A DNA stretch of 64,000 bases from Calditrichota bacterium (GCA_008501765.1 QQUE01000015.1:372001-436000), one strand, 5' to 3'. Shown: positions 56,525 through 64,000, counted from the stretch's first letter. Translations and numbers: made by a program. Notes: generated by a model not told the origin, from the sequence alone.

Positions 56525-57385
56525 ATGTGCAGATTTCTCGCCTACAAAGGCATGCCAATTTTGATGGACCAATTGCTGTATCAGCCACAAAACTCGCTGA
56601 TTCATCAGAGTTACCACGCATTGGAGCGGCAGGATCCCGTCAATGGCGATGGATTTGGCATTGGCTGGTATGTGCCGGAAATTTCACCCGAGCCAATTCG
56701 CTACGTGAGTGTCAAACCCGCCTGGAATGATATGAATCTGCGCTCAATGGCTCCAAAAACCAAAGCAGAATGTTTCTTTGCGCATGTTCGGGATGCCAGT
56801 GTTGGCGCTGTCACAGAATTAAATTGCCACCCGTTCCAATTTGGCCCCTATTTAATGATGCACAACGGACGCATTGAAGGATTTAAAAATATCAAACGCC
56901 CGTTGCGAGCCTTTCTTGCGCAAAATATTTATGATTGGCTCTCCGGCGAAACGGATACCGAACATTTTTTCGCCCTGTTTTTGCATCATTTATATAAATC
57001 AAAATCAGAAAATCATCAAAATGCAGACATCATCGAAGCGCTGGTGAAAGCTATTATTTCATTAAAACAGCTTTTCAAAGCACATCAGCCCGAAAAACAC
57101 TTTTATTTGAATCTGGCCATCACCGATGGCAAAAAACTGGTCGCTTGCCGCTACGACACCAATCCGGAAATTGAAGCACCGACACTTTACTACTCGACCG
57201 GTGGCCATTTTCAATGCGTCGATGGCTATTGCCGCATGGTGCCAACGAATTCTGCCGAACGCTCAGTATTAATTGTCTCTGAACGTTTAACCGAAGTAGA
57301 AGAAGACTGGCATAAAATTCCAGAACAACATTTGGTAGTCGTTAGTGAAAATTTGGATGTTTCGGTCATTCCAATAGAAATTTAA
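56525..57385 (+). CDS. Class II glutamine amidotransferase (YafJ/EgtC-like)
   Basis: 286 residues. N-terminal nucleophile fold: Cys2 after removal of Met1 (MCRFLAYKG). GDGFGIGWY, FFAHVRDASVGAVTELNCHPFQFG and LMMHNGRIEGF are typical of the stand-alone Gln amidohydrolase branch. It cleaves a gamma-glutamyl amide; the YafJ branch is of unknown physiological role, and the EgtC branch acts on ergothioneine precursors. No ergothioneine genes are in the window. Ribosome site weak. Same direction as its neighbours. Confidence 0.85.
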   Translation: MCRFLAYKGMPILMDQLLYQPQNSLIHQSYHALERQDPVNGDGFGIGWYVPEISPEPIRYVSVKPAWNDMNLRSMAPKTKAECFFAHVRDASVGAVTELNCHPFQFGPYLMMHNGRIEGFKNIKRPLRAFLAQNIYDWLSGETDTEHFFALFLHHLYKSKSENHQNADIIEALVKAIISLKQLFKAHQPEKHFYLNLAITDGKKLVACRYDTNPEIEAPTLYYSTGGHFQCVDGYCRMVPTNSAERSVLIVSERLTEVEEDWHKIPEQHLVVVSENLDVSVIPIEI

Positions 57386-57457
57386 TTCAAAATATCCGTC
57401 ACCACTTTACATTCAGTCAAAATTTCGAACAAGTTTATTAATTGCAAAGAGATTAAA

Positions 57458-58204
57458 GTGACCTCTCGCTCCGGAACTTTTGCCTATAAAGAAAACAGAC
57501 TCGGGGATACGCAGGCCCTCATCGTAGAAACATCCTCCGAAGTTTTTAAGCCGACGAGCACAACAAATCTGCTCCTGAAAACTGTTCGGCAAAATGTCCG
57601 TGGCACCATCAATTCCGCTCTCGATCTCGGTTGCGGCTGTGGCATAATCGCGGTCGCTCTGGCTAAATTGGTGATGCCGGAAGCCGCTGTATGTGCCTCA
57701 GACATCAGCGCTAAAGCCGTGCAATTAGCCACACATAATGCAAAGAGTCACCAACTATCAATCGATTGCCGCACCGGCAGCATGTTCGCACCGTGGGCGG
57801 AGCAGAAATTTGATCTCATCGTCAATGATGTCGCAGCAATGGCAGAACCGGTTGCACGATTATCACGCTGGTACCCACCGCACATCGCCAGCGCTGCCGG
57901 AGATGATGGCTCACGCTGGACGGTCGATATTTTATCCCGTGCGTCTGAATTTCTCGAAAATCAAGGGCAATTGTTTTTTCCGGTACTCACACTTTCCAAC
58001 GAGCATAAAATTTTAGAAATGGCCAATGCACAATTTGCCAATGTTGAACTATTAGCTGAAGAATGGTACCCGCTGGGTAGTTATTTATTACCCCATCTTG
58101 AATTTCTATTGGAACTGAGGTCGTCCGGAAAAATTAGCATTATCAAGCGCGACAGCCGCTGGTGCTGGGCAACAAAAATTTACCGTGCAACGAACGATAA
58201 ATAA
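57458..58204 (+). CDS. Methyltransferase with a changed catalytic NPPY motif
   Basis: 248 residues from a GTG at 57458. SAM-binding methyltransferase fold: LDLGCGCGIIAVALAKL near residues 54-70, ASDISAKAVQLA. The N5-Gln or N6-adenine motif is normally NPPY; here the same place reads NDVAAMAEP, so the substrate is not the usual Gln or adenine. About 160-248 is a C-terminal part with no clear mark. It could act on a small molecule or a protein. It stands between the amidotransferase and a 312-bp gap with a MITE-like element. Confidence 0.75.
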   Translation: MTSRSGTFAYKENRLGDTQALIVETSSEVFKPTSTTNLLLKTVRQNVRGTINSALDLGCGCGIIAVALAKLVMPEAAVCASDISAKAVQLATHNAKSHQLSIDCRTGSMFAPWAEQKFDLIVNDVAAMAEPVARLSRWYPPHIASAAGDDGSRWTVDILSRASEFLENQGQLFFPVLTLSNEHKILEMANAQFANVELLAEEWYPLGSYLLPHLEFLLELRSSGKISIIKRDSRWCWATKIYRATNDK

Positions 58205-58209
58205 AAATT

Positions 58210-58423
58210 AACCCGTTGTGCAAGATGGTTAAAGATTCAGTTGATAGTTGAAATTTATTGGTTTATTTCCCGTTCTCGTCATTCCCAAATGTTTCTATCG
58301 GGAATCCATGCTCACAAACTATTGGATTCCAGCTGAAAAATTGCCGAGCCGAAGGCCGGCGCAGCAAAATAACATGAAAGATATACTAAAGACCGATACA
58401 AATGAATTTTGCACAACAGGTAT
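58210..58423. repeat. MITE-like element, family with AACCGTTGTGCAAAATT ends (copy 2)
   Basis: The ends are AACCCGTTGTGCAA (58210-58223) and AATTTTGCACAACAGGT (58405-58421). Over nearly its full length it is similar to the element at 26398-26607 in the opposite orientation. It has a GTCATTCCCAAATG box and a GCCGAAGGCCGGCGCAGC stretch. It fills most of the 312-bp gap 58205-58516. No coding capacity. Confidence 0.75.
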
Positions 58424-58516
58424 TATTAATAAACAAGAAAGATAATCCTACCCATTTTATGCATTATTGATATATTGTATGACACTAACTTTTCAATTGA
58501 CACAACTGGAGTGAAA

Positions 58517-59038
58517 ATGATGATTAACTCGATCATTGCTGAGTTTAGAAGATACAAACAATTGGGCGAAAAAACGATCGACCAGGTTGCAGATAAAGAC
58601 TTAACTGCCATCGTTGGTGCAGATAACAACTCGATTTCAATTCTTGTGGGCCACCTTTCCGGAAATCTGAAATCCCGTTTTACCGATTTCCTTACCACTG
58701 ACGGCGAAAAAGAATGGCGCAACCGCGACGGCGAATTTGAGGAACCGCAGCTTTCACGCACAGAATTACTCGAACTGTGGGAAGCGGGCTGGACAGTACT
58801 TTTTAACACCCTTGATTCCCTGCATGATAACGATCTTGCGAAAGTTGTAAAAATCCGTGGTATTGAATTAACAGTGATCGAAGCGCTGCATCGTTCGTTG
58901 GCGCACGTAAGCTACCATGTCGGTCAGATTGTGCTCATCGGCCGCAGCTGTGTTGGCGATAAGTGGCAATCCTTGAGTATTCCCAAAAAAGGATCCGCAG
59001 AATACAATGCCAACCCGACGAAAGAAAAAATCAAATAA
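58517..59038 (+). CDS. DinB-superfamily protein (DUF1572-like)
   Basis: 173 residues from ATG 58517 (GGAG upstream). A four-helix DinB/YfiT-type fold: ILVGHLSGNLKSRFTDF and HRSLAHVSYHVGQIVLIGRS, the His residues being the metal site of the family. Members bind a divalent metal and often act as thiol transferases in bacillithiol or glutathione-S-transferase-like roles; the substrate here is unknown. Its TAA stop is formed by the first bases of MITE-like copy B. Confidence 0.8.
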   Translation: MMINSIIAEFRRYKQLGEKTIDQVADKDLTAIVGADNNSISILVGHLSGNLKSRFTDFLTTDGEKEWRNRDGEFEEPQLSRTELLELWEAGWTVLFNTLDSLHDNDLAKVVKIRGIELTVIEALHRSLAHVSYHVGQIVLIGRSCVGDKWQSLSIPKKGSAEYNANPTKEKIK

Positions 59039-59201
59039 CGCGAGTTCGATATAAGCTGTAACATTCTTTACCAAGCATAATTATAATAGAGCGAAGGCGT
59101 CTCGCCGAGCGTTTCGTGCGTTATCCTCGGCGGGACGCCTTCGGACTAGATCCTATAATTAATTCATTTTGTCTCAATTCTTTTTATATCGAATTCGCGT
59201 T
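59037..59201. repeat. MITE-like element, family with AACGYGAGTT ends (copy B, 165 bp)
   Basis: The element begins AACGCGAGTTCGATATAA and ends TTATATCGAATTCGCGTT, a nearly perfect inverted pair. It is the same length (165 bp) as copy A and almost identical, including the central GAAGGCGTCTCGCC hairpin. Possible target repeat AAAT and AACT (three of four). The first AA plus the preceding T make the TAA stop of the upstream DinB gene. It lies between that gene and the AhpD-like selenoprotein gene. Confidence 0.85.
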
Positions 59202-59246
59202 AACTAGTTAAATTGATCTACTAAAAAGATACACTTGAGGAAATTT

Positions 59247-59780
59247 ATGGCATTTATCGACTATATCCCGTTAGAAAACATTCCTGAAAAAGACCGTGTT
59301 TCAGATAAAGATAATATTTTGCGCATTCATGGCGTGCATAGCCGAATAATGAAAAAACACTATGATTTGTACCGGGAACTCATGTACAGCAGCGGATTAT
59401 TGAGTCGCATGCAGCGGGAAATGATCGCTGTTGTCGTTTCAAAGGAAAATGAATGTCATTACTGAATTGTGCACCACGGAGCGGGGCTCCGTCGTGTCGT
59501 CGAAGTAAGTCAGTTGGATAAAGAAGAAACGAATCAGTTTTTACTTGCACTCAAAGAAGATTTCAGAACCGCAAATATAACAGCAGCAGATCGCGCCATG
59601 CTGGATTACGCCGTTAAATTAACACACAGGCCGGCAGAAATGACAGCCGCCGATGTACAAACATTAAAAAAACATGGCTTTGACGACCGCGCCATCCATG
59701 ATATTTGTGCCATCACGGCCTATTTTGCGTTTGTAAACCGTATTGCTGATGGGCTGGGAGTTGAGTTGGAAACAAGCTAA
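59247..59780 (+). CDS. AhpD-like peroxidase-related protein, probable selenoprotein (in-frame TGA = Sec73)
   Basis: 177 residues if TGA at 59463-59465 is read as selenocysteine. The frame is open on both sides of that single TGA. Upstream it ends REMIAVVVSKENECHY and downstream it resumes IVHHGAGLRRV, which together form the AhpD/peroxidase-related core. The CxxC of the family would be C70-H-Y-U73. The proton-relay residues of AhpD fit: Glu58 is 12 before C70 and His77 is 4 after position 73. A GC-rich hairpin follows the TGA (listed apart). Start ATG 59247 with GAGG upstream. It should reduce peroxides or disulfides in the cytoplasm. The alternative is a Cys-to-stop mutation in a dying gene. 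Confidence 0.85.
59472..59496 (+). promoter_or_regulatory. Candidate bacterial SECIS hairpin
   Basis: Upper stem ACGGAGC (59476-59482) pairs perfectly with GCTCCGT (59486-59492) around a GGG loop (59483-59485). A lower stem CAC/GTG (59472-59474, 59494-59496) continues after a C-C mismatch. The loop starts 17 bases after the TGA, within the 16-37 base range reported for bacterial SECIS, and the first loop base is G, as the consensus wants. It is inside the coding sequence, as expected in bacteria. Confidence 0.75.
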
Positions 59781-59834
59781 TTTTAAGAGAATTCTGATCA
59801 ACCTATATTAACAAATCAAAAAAAAGGTAAACGA

Positions 59835-60929
59835 ATGCAATCACACGCTTATCGCTATTTGCTGATATTTCTGCTCATTCTCTATGTTCCCGTCATCGTT
59901 TTCGGACAAAAGTATACGGGCCCAAATGTAGAAAAAGCGACCGTACTTGCTGAAGAGTTCATGCAAGAGAGCAAAGCTGCCGGTTTGGCAATTTCAGTTG
60001 GAAAAAATGGAAAAATTATTTGGTCAGCCGGTTTTGGCTTTGCTGATCTCGAACAAAATGTTCCGATATTACCCGCACGCACAAAATTTCGCATTGGCAG
60101 TGTAGCCAAACCGATAACGGCAGCAGGGCTCGCGTTGCTGTACGAACAGGGTCGAATCGACCTCGATGCGCCGGTTCAAAAATACGTGCCAACTTTTCCA
60201 GAAAAGAGATGGCCGATTACAACCCGTTCCGTCGCCGGACATCTCGCTGGAATCCGCCACTATCGCGGGGAGGAATTCCTCAGCGTAAAACATTATGAAA
60301 CAGTTCTCGAAGGTCTCGCCATTTTCGCCAAAGACACACTTTTATTCATGCCGGGAACACGTTATTCCTATTCCAGTTATGGCTGGAATCTCGTCAGCGC
60401 AATTGTCGAAGGCGCTGCTGGTGAACCATTTCTGGAATTTATGAATAAAAAAGTATTTCGGCCTTTGGGGATGTTTAACACCATCGCTGATCATTTGGAC
60501 AGCATAATTGTCGGCCGCTCACGCTATTACGAGTTTCAGGACAGTGTATTGGTTAATGGCCCACCCGTGGATAATAGTTACAAATGGGCCGGTGGCGGTT
60601 TTATTTCCACTTCGGAAGATGTCGTTCGCTTTGGTTTTGCCCATTTGAATGAAAAATTCCTAAAGAAGAAAACGATCGACGAATTTTGGGCATCACAGAA
60701 AACCAATGCTGGCAAAGAGACAAATTATGGCATCGGCTGGAGCAGCGGAATCGATAATTCAGGCAGGAAGTGGGTTGGCCACAGTGGCGGGTCCGTTGGC
60801 GGTTCCACTTTTTTCAGGATGTACCCAAAAGAAAGCGTTGTCGTTGTGCTCATTTCTAACATGAGTGGATTGCGCTACAATGAATTACCCTCGCAAATAG
60901 CAGAAATTTTTCTCAAAACCGGAAAATAA
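59835..60929 (+). CDS. Secreted class C beta-lactamase-fold serine hydrolase (LACTB-like)
   Basis: 364 residues with a signal peptide (about 1-24, ending FGQ). The catalytic S89-V-A-K92 is in FRIGSVAKPITAAGLALLYEQG. YSSYGWNLVSAIVEGAAG contains the Y-x-x-N type motif, and WVGHSGGSVGGSTFF is the third box. It resembles mitochondrial-type LACTB serine proteases more than drug beta-lactamases. It follows the selenoprotein gene by 54 bp in the same direction. ATG with AAGG upstream. Confidence 0.85.
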   Translation: MQSHAYRYLLIFLLILYVPVIVFGQKYTGPNVEKATVLAEEFMQESKAAGLAISVGKNGKIIWSAGFGFADLEQNVPILPARTKFRIGSVAKPITAAGLALLYEQGRIDLDAPVQKYVPTFPEKRWPITTRSVAGHLAGIRHYRGEEFLSVKHYETVLEGLAIFAKDTLLFMPGTRYSYSSYGWNLVSAIVEGAAGEPFLEFMNKKVFRPLGMFNTIADHLDSIIVGRSRYYEFQDSVLVNGPPVDNSYKWAGGGFISTSEDVVRFGFAHLNEKFLKKKTIDEFWASQKTNAGKETNYGIGWSSGIDNSGRKWVGHSGGSVGGSTFFRMYPKESVVVVLISNMSGLRYNELPSQIAEIFLKTGK

Positions 60930-60944
60930 ACAGGAAGGAATTTT

Positions 60945-61193
60945 GTGACTGAACCAAACCAGCATTGGCTGGATAAACTGCCATTTCCCCATCTTTTCAT
61001 CGCTGCACTGTTATTGGGCCTGGCGCCGTTTGCTACTGAACCGCACCTCATAGAAAAAATACGCATGCTATTCGATGGCAATCTTTCGCGGCCAATCGAT
61101 ATTTTCGACCTTTTCATGCACGGCGCACCAATCATATTGATTGCACTGAAAGCTGTGCGAACTTTTATTCTGAAACCAAAATCAGAAAATTGA
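60945..61193 (+). CDS. Small two-helix membrane protein
   Basis: 82 residues from a GTG at 60945 with GGAAGG upstream. Two hydrophobic stretches (about 17-29 and 58-72) flank PHLIEKIRMLFDGNLSRPIDIFDLFMHGAP. Similar proteins exist in many phyla and are often labelled RND transporter, which the size cannot support. Function unknown. It starts 15 bases after the hydrolase gene, so probably cotranscribed. Confidence 0.65.
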   Translation: MTEPNQHWLDKLPFPHLFIAALLLGLAPFATEPHLIEKIRMLFDGNLSRPIDIFDLFMHGAPIILIALKAVRTFILKPKSEN

Positions 61194-61206
61194 ATTAGCC
61201 TGAATT

Positions 61207-61332
61207 ATTCATAAACTGGTAAAAATGTGCCTGGCACTTCTACAAGTTACAAAACCACTTAAAAGATACTTTGCTTAGTTAAATTTATAAAAATCAACTA
61301 AGTGCCAGGCACATCTACTGCGCTTTATGAAT
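61207..61332. repeat. Nested inverted-repeat element between convergent genes
   Basis: Outer arms ATTCATAAA (61207-61215) and TTTATGAAT (61324-61332); inner arms ATGTGCCTGGCACTT (61225-61239) and AAGTGCCAGGCACAT (61300-61314), both perfect. Each inner arm also holds a GTGCC-TGGCAC half-palindrome. It lies between the convergent small membrane gene and the serine dehydratase gene. It may be a mobile repeat or a bidirectional transcription end. Confidence 0.75.
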
Positions 61333-61340
61333 AAGAGAAG

Positions 61341-62948
61341 TTAGTGTACTTTTCTTTTTAACTCAGCTTCAATTTTTTTTGAAGTCCTGGTGACAGACAA
61401 CCCTGCGCACGCGGTACAGCGTAATCCAGCCGGCAACATTTTCCCAACCTTGTCCAGCGTTTCAATGACTTCGTCCAGGGGAATTACGGCATCAAAATTG
61501 GCGAGCGCCATATTTGCACAGGCTAAAGCATTGCTGGCGGCTATTACATTTTTGCCCAAACATGGCACTTCAACCCGGTTTGCAACCGGATCACAAATCA
61601 TACCCAGCGTATTTTGCAAGGCCATCGAAGCAGCGTCGATGGCCTGTTTGCAGCTGCCGTTTGCAAGTGTTACCAACGCAGCCGCAGCCATCGCCGAGCC
61701 GGAGCCACATTCGGCCTGGCAACCGCCAACTTCCGCAGCGAATGTCGCATTTTCTGCGATAAAAACGCCGATTATTCCTGCTGCCAGCATTGCTTTGATC
61801 CGCATTTCCATTGGCAGTTCCAGCGCATCGGCAGTGCCGAGACAGGCGCCGGGTAACGCCCCACAGGAGCCTGCAGTCGGCGCTGCAACAATTGTTTGCA
61901 TCGAACTTTTTGATTCCATTAATGCTGTGGTGTAAAGAATAATTTGGTTCAAAATGCCACCGTCGAGCAAACGGCCAGCCTGCATTTGCTGTTGGAAATT
62001 ACCGCTCTGCGGGCCGAGAATCCGGTCGGAAAAATCCGTACCGCGAATACCAGTCTCAATTCCATTTTGCATGATGCCGATGATATTTTCCATATTTGCA
62101 AAAATCTGTTCTTTGGAAATATTGCCACGCGCGCTTTCGTATTTCACTGCAAGTTCCCAAAGGGACAAATTTTCATCTTGATTGCAAAGCAACATTTCAG
62201 TGCAATTTAAAAACGGCACGGTCAAATCCTTGCGTGACAGCACGGGCAAAACGGGTGAAATTTTCTTAATCTGCCGAACATTAAATTTTGTCTTCAGTTG
62301 CGCAAGTAATTCTTCATTTGGAAAATGTTGTGCTTTAATCTCAACAAAATTCACCCTATTTTTCTGATGAGAAATTACAGCATCACACACAAATTTTTCA
62401 TTTAAGAAATCCACAAGTTTAGCATTTTCGGAGTTTAGATAGAGCAATGTTTCAAAATAATCACCCGCCATCGAAACCTCGACGCCATCAATTTTGATGA
62501 CTTCGATGATGCCGCCGCCCGTGGAAAGTGCGATCATCTCGTGTGTTTCTCGTTGATTTTTCAGGGTTAATTTATAGGTATTTGGATGGTCTGCTTCAAA
62601 TTGTGAGATCTTAATTTCAACATTTATGCCTGCGCGCTTGATCGCGGTGGCTGAATCAACCAAGCGTTCGTCTGCGGCATCCCAGCCGAGAAGTCCACCA
62701 AAGAGTCCCATGTCAGAGCCCTGACTTTCATGTGTGGTGGCCAACGAGCCATCGGGGTGAAATTCTATCAGGACATCAGTCAATTTGCCACCCATCAGGT
62801 CTCTGGCCATCCTGCCGATGCGCACCGAAGCGGCACAATGTGAACTCGAAGGGCCGCGCATTACCGGCCCAAGAACATCATTAAAAATGCTTGGCAATCC
62901 CGTAGATTTGTTTTCTGAACTAAAATCTGAACAATTTTGACAACTCAT
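61341..62948 (-). CDS. sdaA: L-serine ammonia-lyase, iron-sulfur type, fused beta-alpha
   Basis: 535 residues from ATG 62948 (AAAGG upstream); ATG 62972 is also possible and adds 8 residues. Deaminates L-serine to pyruvate with an oxygen-sensitive [4Fe-4S] cluster. Beta domain first (SIFNDVLGPVMRGPSSSHCAASVRIGRMA, DMGLFGGLLGW). Then the alpha domain (about 255-535) with APTAGSCGALPGA and MICDPVANRVEVPCLGKN, whose Cys are the cluster ligands. Adjacent upstream is a Cys/Met-metabolism PLP enzyme across 27 bases, probably cotranscribed. Suits an anaerobic amino-acid degrader. Confidence 0.9.
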   Translation of the reverse strand: MSCQNCSDFSSENKSTGLPSIFNDVLGPVMRGPSSSHCAASVRIGRMARDLMGGKLTDVLIEFHPDGSLATTHESQGSDMGLFGGLLGWDAADERLVDSATAIKRAGINVEIKISQFEADHPNTYKLTLKNQRETHEMIALSTGGGIIEVIKIDGVEVSMAGDYFETLLYLNSENAKLVDFLNEKFVCDAVISHQKNRVNFVEIKAQHFPNEELLAQLKTKFNVRQIKKISPVLPVLSRKDLTVPFLNCTEMLLCNQDENLSLWELAVKYESARGNISKEQIFANMENIIGIMQNGIETGIRGTDFSDRILGPQSGNFQQQMQAGRLLDGGILNQIILYTTALMESKSSMQTIVAAPTAGSCGALPGACLGTADALELPMEMRIKAMLAAGIIGVFIAENATFAAEVGGCQAECGSGSAMAAAALVTLANGSCKQAIDAASMALQNTLGMICDPVANRVEVPCLGKNVIAASNALACANMALANFDAVIPLDEVIETLDKVGKMLPAGLRCTACAGLSVTRTSKKIEAELKRKVH

Positions 62949-62975
62949 ATTTAACCTTTTCTCAAATTCCATTTA

Positions 62976-64000
62976 TTAGCCTAACTGAGCCAAAGCCTGT
63001 TCTAAATCATTTATTAAATCGTCGCTATTTTCGAGGCCAACTGAAATACGCATATCTCCGACCGAAATCCCCAGGTTTTTAAACTGATCGGCCGGCAGTT
63101 CTTTTAAATAGCTGATTGCCGGAGCATAAATCAGGCTTTCGTGTCCCCCCCAACTCACACCAATCTGGAAAATCTGCAATGCGTTAAAAAAGTTTTTAAT
63201 CTGTTGCACATCGCGAGTGGCCAGTTCAAAACTCAACAACCCACTAAATCCTGTCATTTGCTTTTCTGCAAGTTTTTTTTGAGCAAAATCAGCCAATCCC
63301 GGGTAATTTACTTTTCTTATTTTAGAATGACTTTCTAAAAAAGCGGCCACATTCATCGCATTTTCCTGATGTTTGAGCATGCGAATGGGCAAAGTCCGCA
63401 GGCTTCGCAAAATCAGCCACGCCTCAAATGGCGCCATCTTGCCACCGAGAAGTTCGAATTCATTGACCGAAATTTCAATGATATCTTTTTCCGATCCAAT
63501 CACTACACCGGCGACAACGTCACTGTGGCCACCAAGATATTTAGAGCAGGAGTGCACTTCGAGATCAACGCCCATTGCCAGCGGTTTCTGAAATATTGGT
63601 GTCGCCCAGGTATTATCGATGATCGTTTTGATGCCTTTTTCACGCGAAAACCGGGCCACAGCAGCAATATCCTGCAAACGGAAGACAGCCGACGATGGGC
63701 TCTCCAGATAAATCAGGCGTGTATTTTTCTGAATTGCACTCTCAAATTCTGTAGCCTCGCCACCGTCGATATAAGTTGTCTCAATATTCATCTTTTTTCG
63801 CAGATATGTATTCAAAAGATTATTGGTCGGCCCGTAAATATTTTTTATGGTGATTACGTGATCCCCTGGCTTAAGGAAATGCAGGATTGCAGCAGAAATG
63901 GCGGCCATTCCCGAGCCGAATAATTTCGCCCGTTCGCCCCCGGCAAGGAGTGCGATTTTCTCTTCTACCAGGCTCACAGAAGGATTTTTACCGCGGGTAT
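62976..64000 (-). CDS. Cys/Met metabolism PLP-dependent enzyme (5' end beyond the right edge)
   Basis: About 341 codons are visible; the frame is open to the edge (the TRGKNPSVSLVEEK segment is N-terminal in the family), so the start is missing. Fold type I PLP enzyme. Cofactor Lys in HSCSKYLGGHSDVVAG; GSGMAAISAAI and TIIDNTWATPIFQKPLAMG are further marks. It resembles cystathionine beta-lyase or gamma-lyase. It is related to, but clearly distinct from, the enzyme at 9852-10997. It precedes sdaA, so sulfur amino-acid or serine breakdown is the likely role. Confidence 0.9.
   Translation of the reverse strand, partial: TRGKNPSVSLVEEKIALLAGGERAKLFGSGMAAISAAILHFLKPGDHVITIKNIYGPTNNLLNTYLRKKMNIETTYIDGGEATEFESAIQKNTRLIYLESPSSAVFRLQDIAAVARFSREKGIKTIIDNTWATPIFQKPLAMGVDLEVHSCSKYLGGHSDVVAGVVIGSEKDIIEISVNEFELLGGKMAPFEAWLILRSLRTLPIRMLKHQENAMNVAAFLESHSKIRKVNYPGLADFAQKKLAEKQMTGFSGLLSFELATRDVQQIKNFFNALQIFQIGVSWGGHESLIYAPAISYLKELPADQFKNLGISVGDMRISVGLENSDDLINDLEQALAQLG

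Noticed and set aside
59235-59780. Reading the AhpD-like gene as two separate genes or a frameshifted pseudogene
   Set aside because: Both halves are in the same frame, only one TGA parts them, family residues continue through it, and a SECIS-like hairpin follows. A simple Cys-to-stop mutation remains the alternative.
54607-60929. Antibiotic resistance island (two class C beta-lactamase-fold genes)
   Set aside because: Both have the general serine hydrolase motifs only. Such proteins are mostly peptidases or esterases, and nothing points to drug resistance.
1-64000. CRISPR array, tRNA or rRNA genes, complete IS elements, prophage
   Set aside because: No spaced direct repeats of CRISPR type (the 22-bp array has no spacers), no tRNA-like T-loop with matching arms, no transposase or phage gene was seen. 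A small RNA gene could be missed by eye.

Overview
The window is from an anaerobic or facultative Gram-negative bacterium, most likely of the Fibrobacteres-Chlorobi-Bacteroidetes (FCB) superphylum, in the neighbourhood of Calditrichota or KSB1. Two large secreted proteins carry C-terminal type IX secretion or FlgD-like sorting tails. There is a barrel-like outer-membrane protein and several lipoproteins. Metabolism includes oxygen-sensitive glycyl-radical and [4Fe-4S] enzymes. The phylum is an inference; no rRNA or tRNA gene was seen.

Left part (1-31243), all on the minus strand. In transcription order: a methyl-accepting chemotaxis protein; a glycyl-radical enzyme resembling trans-4-hydroxyproline dehydratase (HypD) with its activase; a two-subunit FAD-containing xanthine dehydrogenase; an outer-membrane protein; a Tat/lipoprotein sulfite-oxidase-type molybdoenzyme tightly linked to a sugar and glycan gene set (epimerase-like, DegT aminotransferase, PIG-L deacetylase, WbqC-like, glycosyltransferase 4); a TldD/TldE pair; sulfur amino-acid genes; a secreted CotH-kinase protein; and ssnA, a short ygfK and a selenium-dependent xanthine dehydrogenase that runs off the left edge. 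The last three are the signature set of selenium-dependent molybdenum hydroxylase and anaerobic purine catabolism loci.

Middle (31244-44525). A secreted thermolysin-family peptidase with a beta-propeller and sorting tail, a lipoprotein and a secreted endonuclease/exonuclease/phosphatase-fold protein come first. They are followed by a formate dehydrogenase operon (fdhD, a NuoE-NuoF fusion, an inserted GxxExxY gene, fdhA with a catalytic Cys), then Fe/Mn superoxide dismutase and a DCC thiol-disulfide protein.

Right part (44523-64000). A class V aminotransferase precedes a housekeeping run (tilS, hpt, ftsH, a TPR protein, folP, cdaA). Then come two class C beta-lactamase-fold hydrolases enclosing small enzymes, among them an AhpD-like peroxidase-related gene interrupted by one in-frame TGA. 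That TGA sits exactly where the second Cys of the CxxC motif should be and is followed by a GC-rich hairpin at SECIS distance, so I read it as a selenoprotein. Fused L-serine dehydratase and a Cys/Met-metabolism PLP enzyme, cut by the right edge, close the window.

Selenium is the most interesting theme: a probable selenocysteine protein and a probable selenium-cofactor hydroxylase locus lie in one 64 kb stretch. The second theme is the intergenic DNA. It holds at least three families of short inverted-repeat (MITE-like) elements, an array of 22-bp hairpin repeats directly behind hypD, and a perfect 8-bp-arm palindrome in the hypD promoter region. No CRISPR array, complete IS element or phage gene was found.
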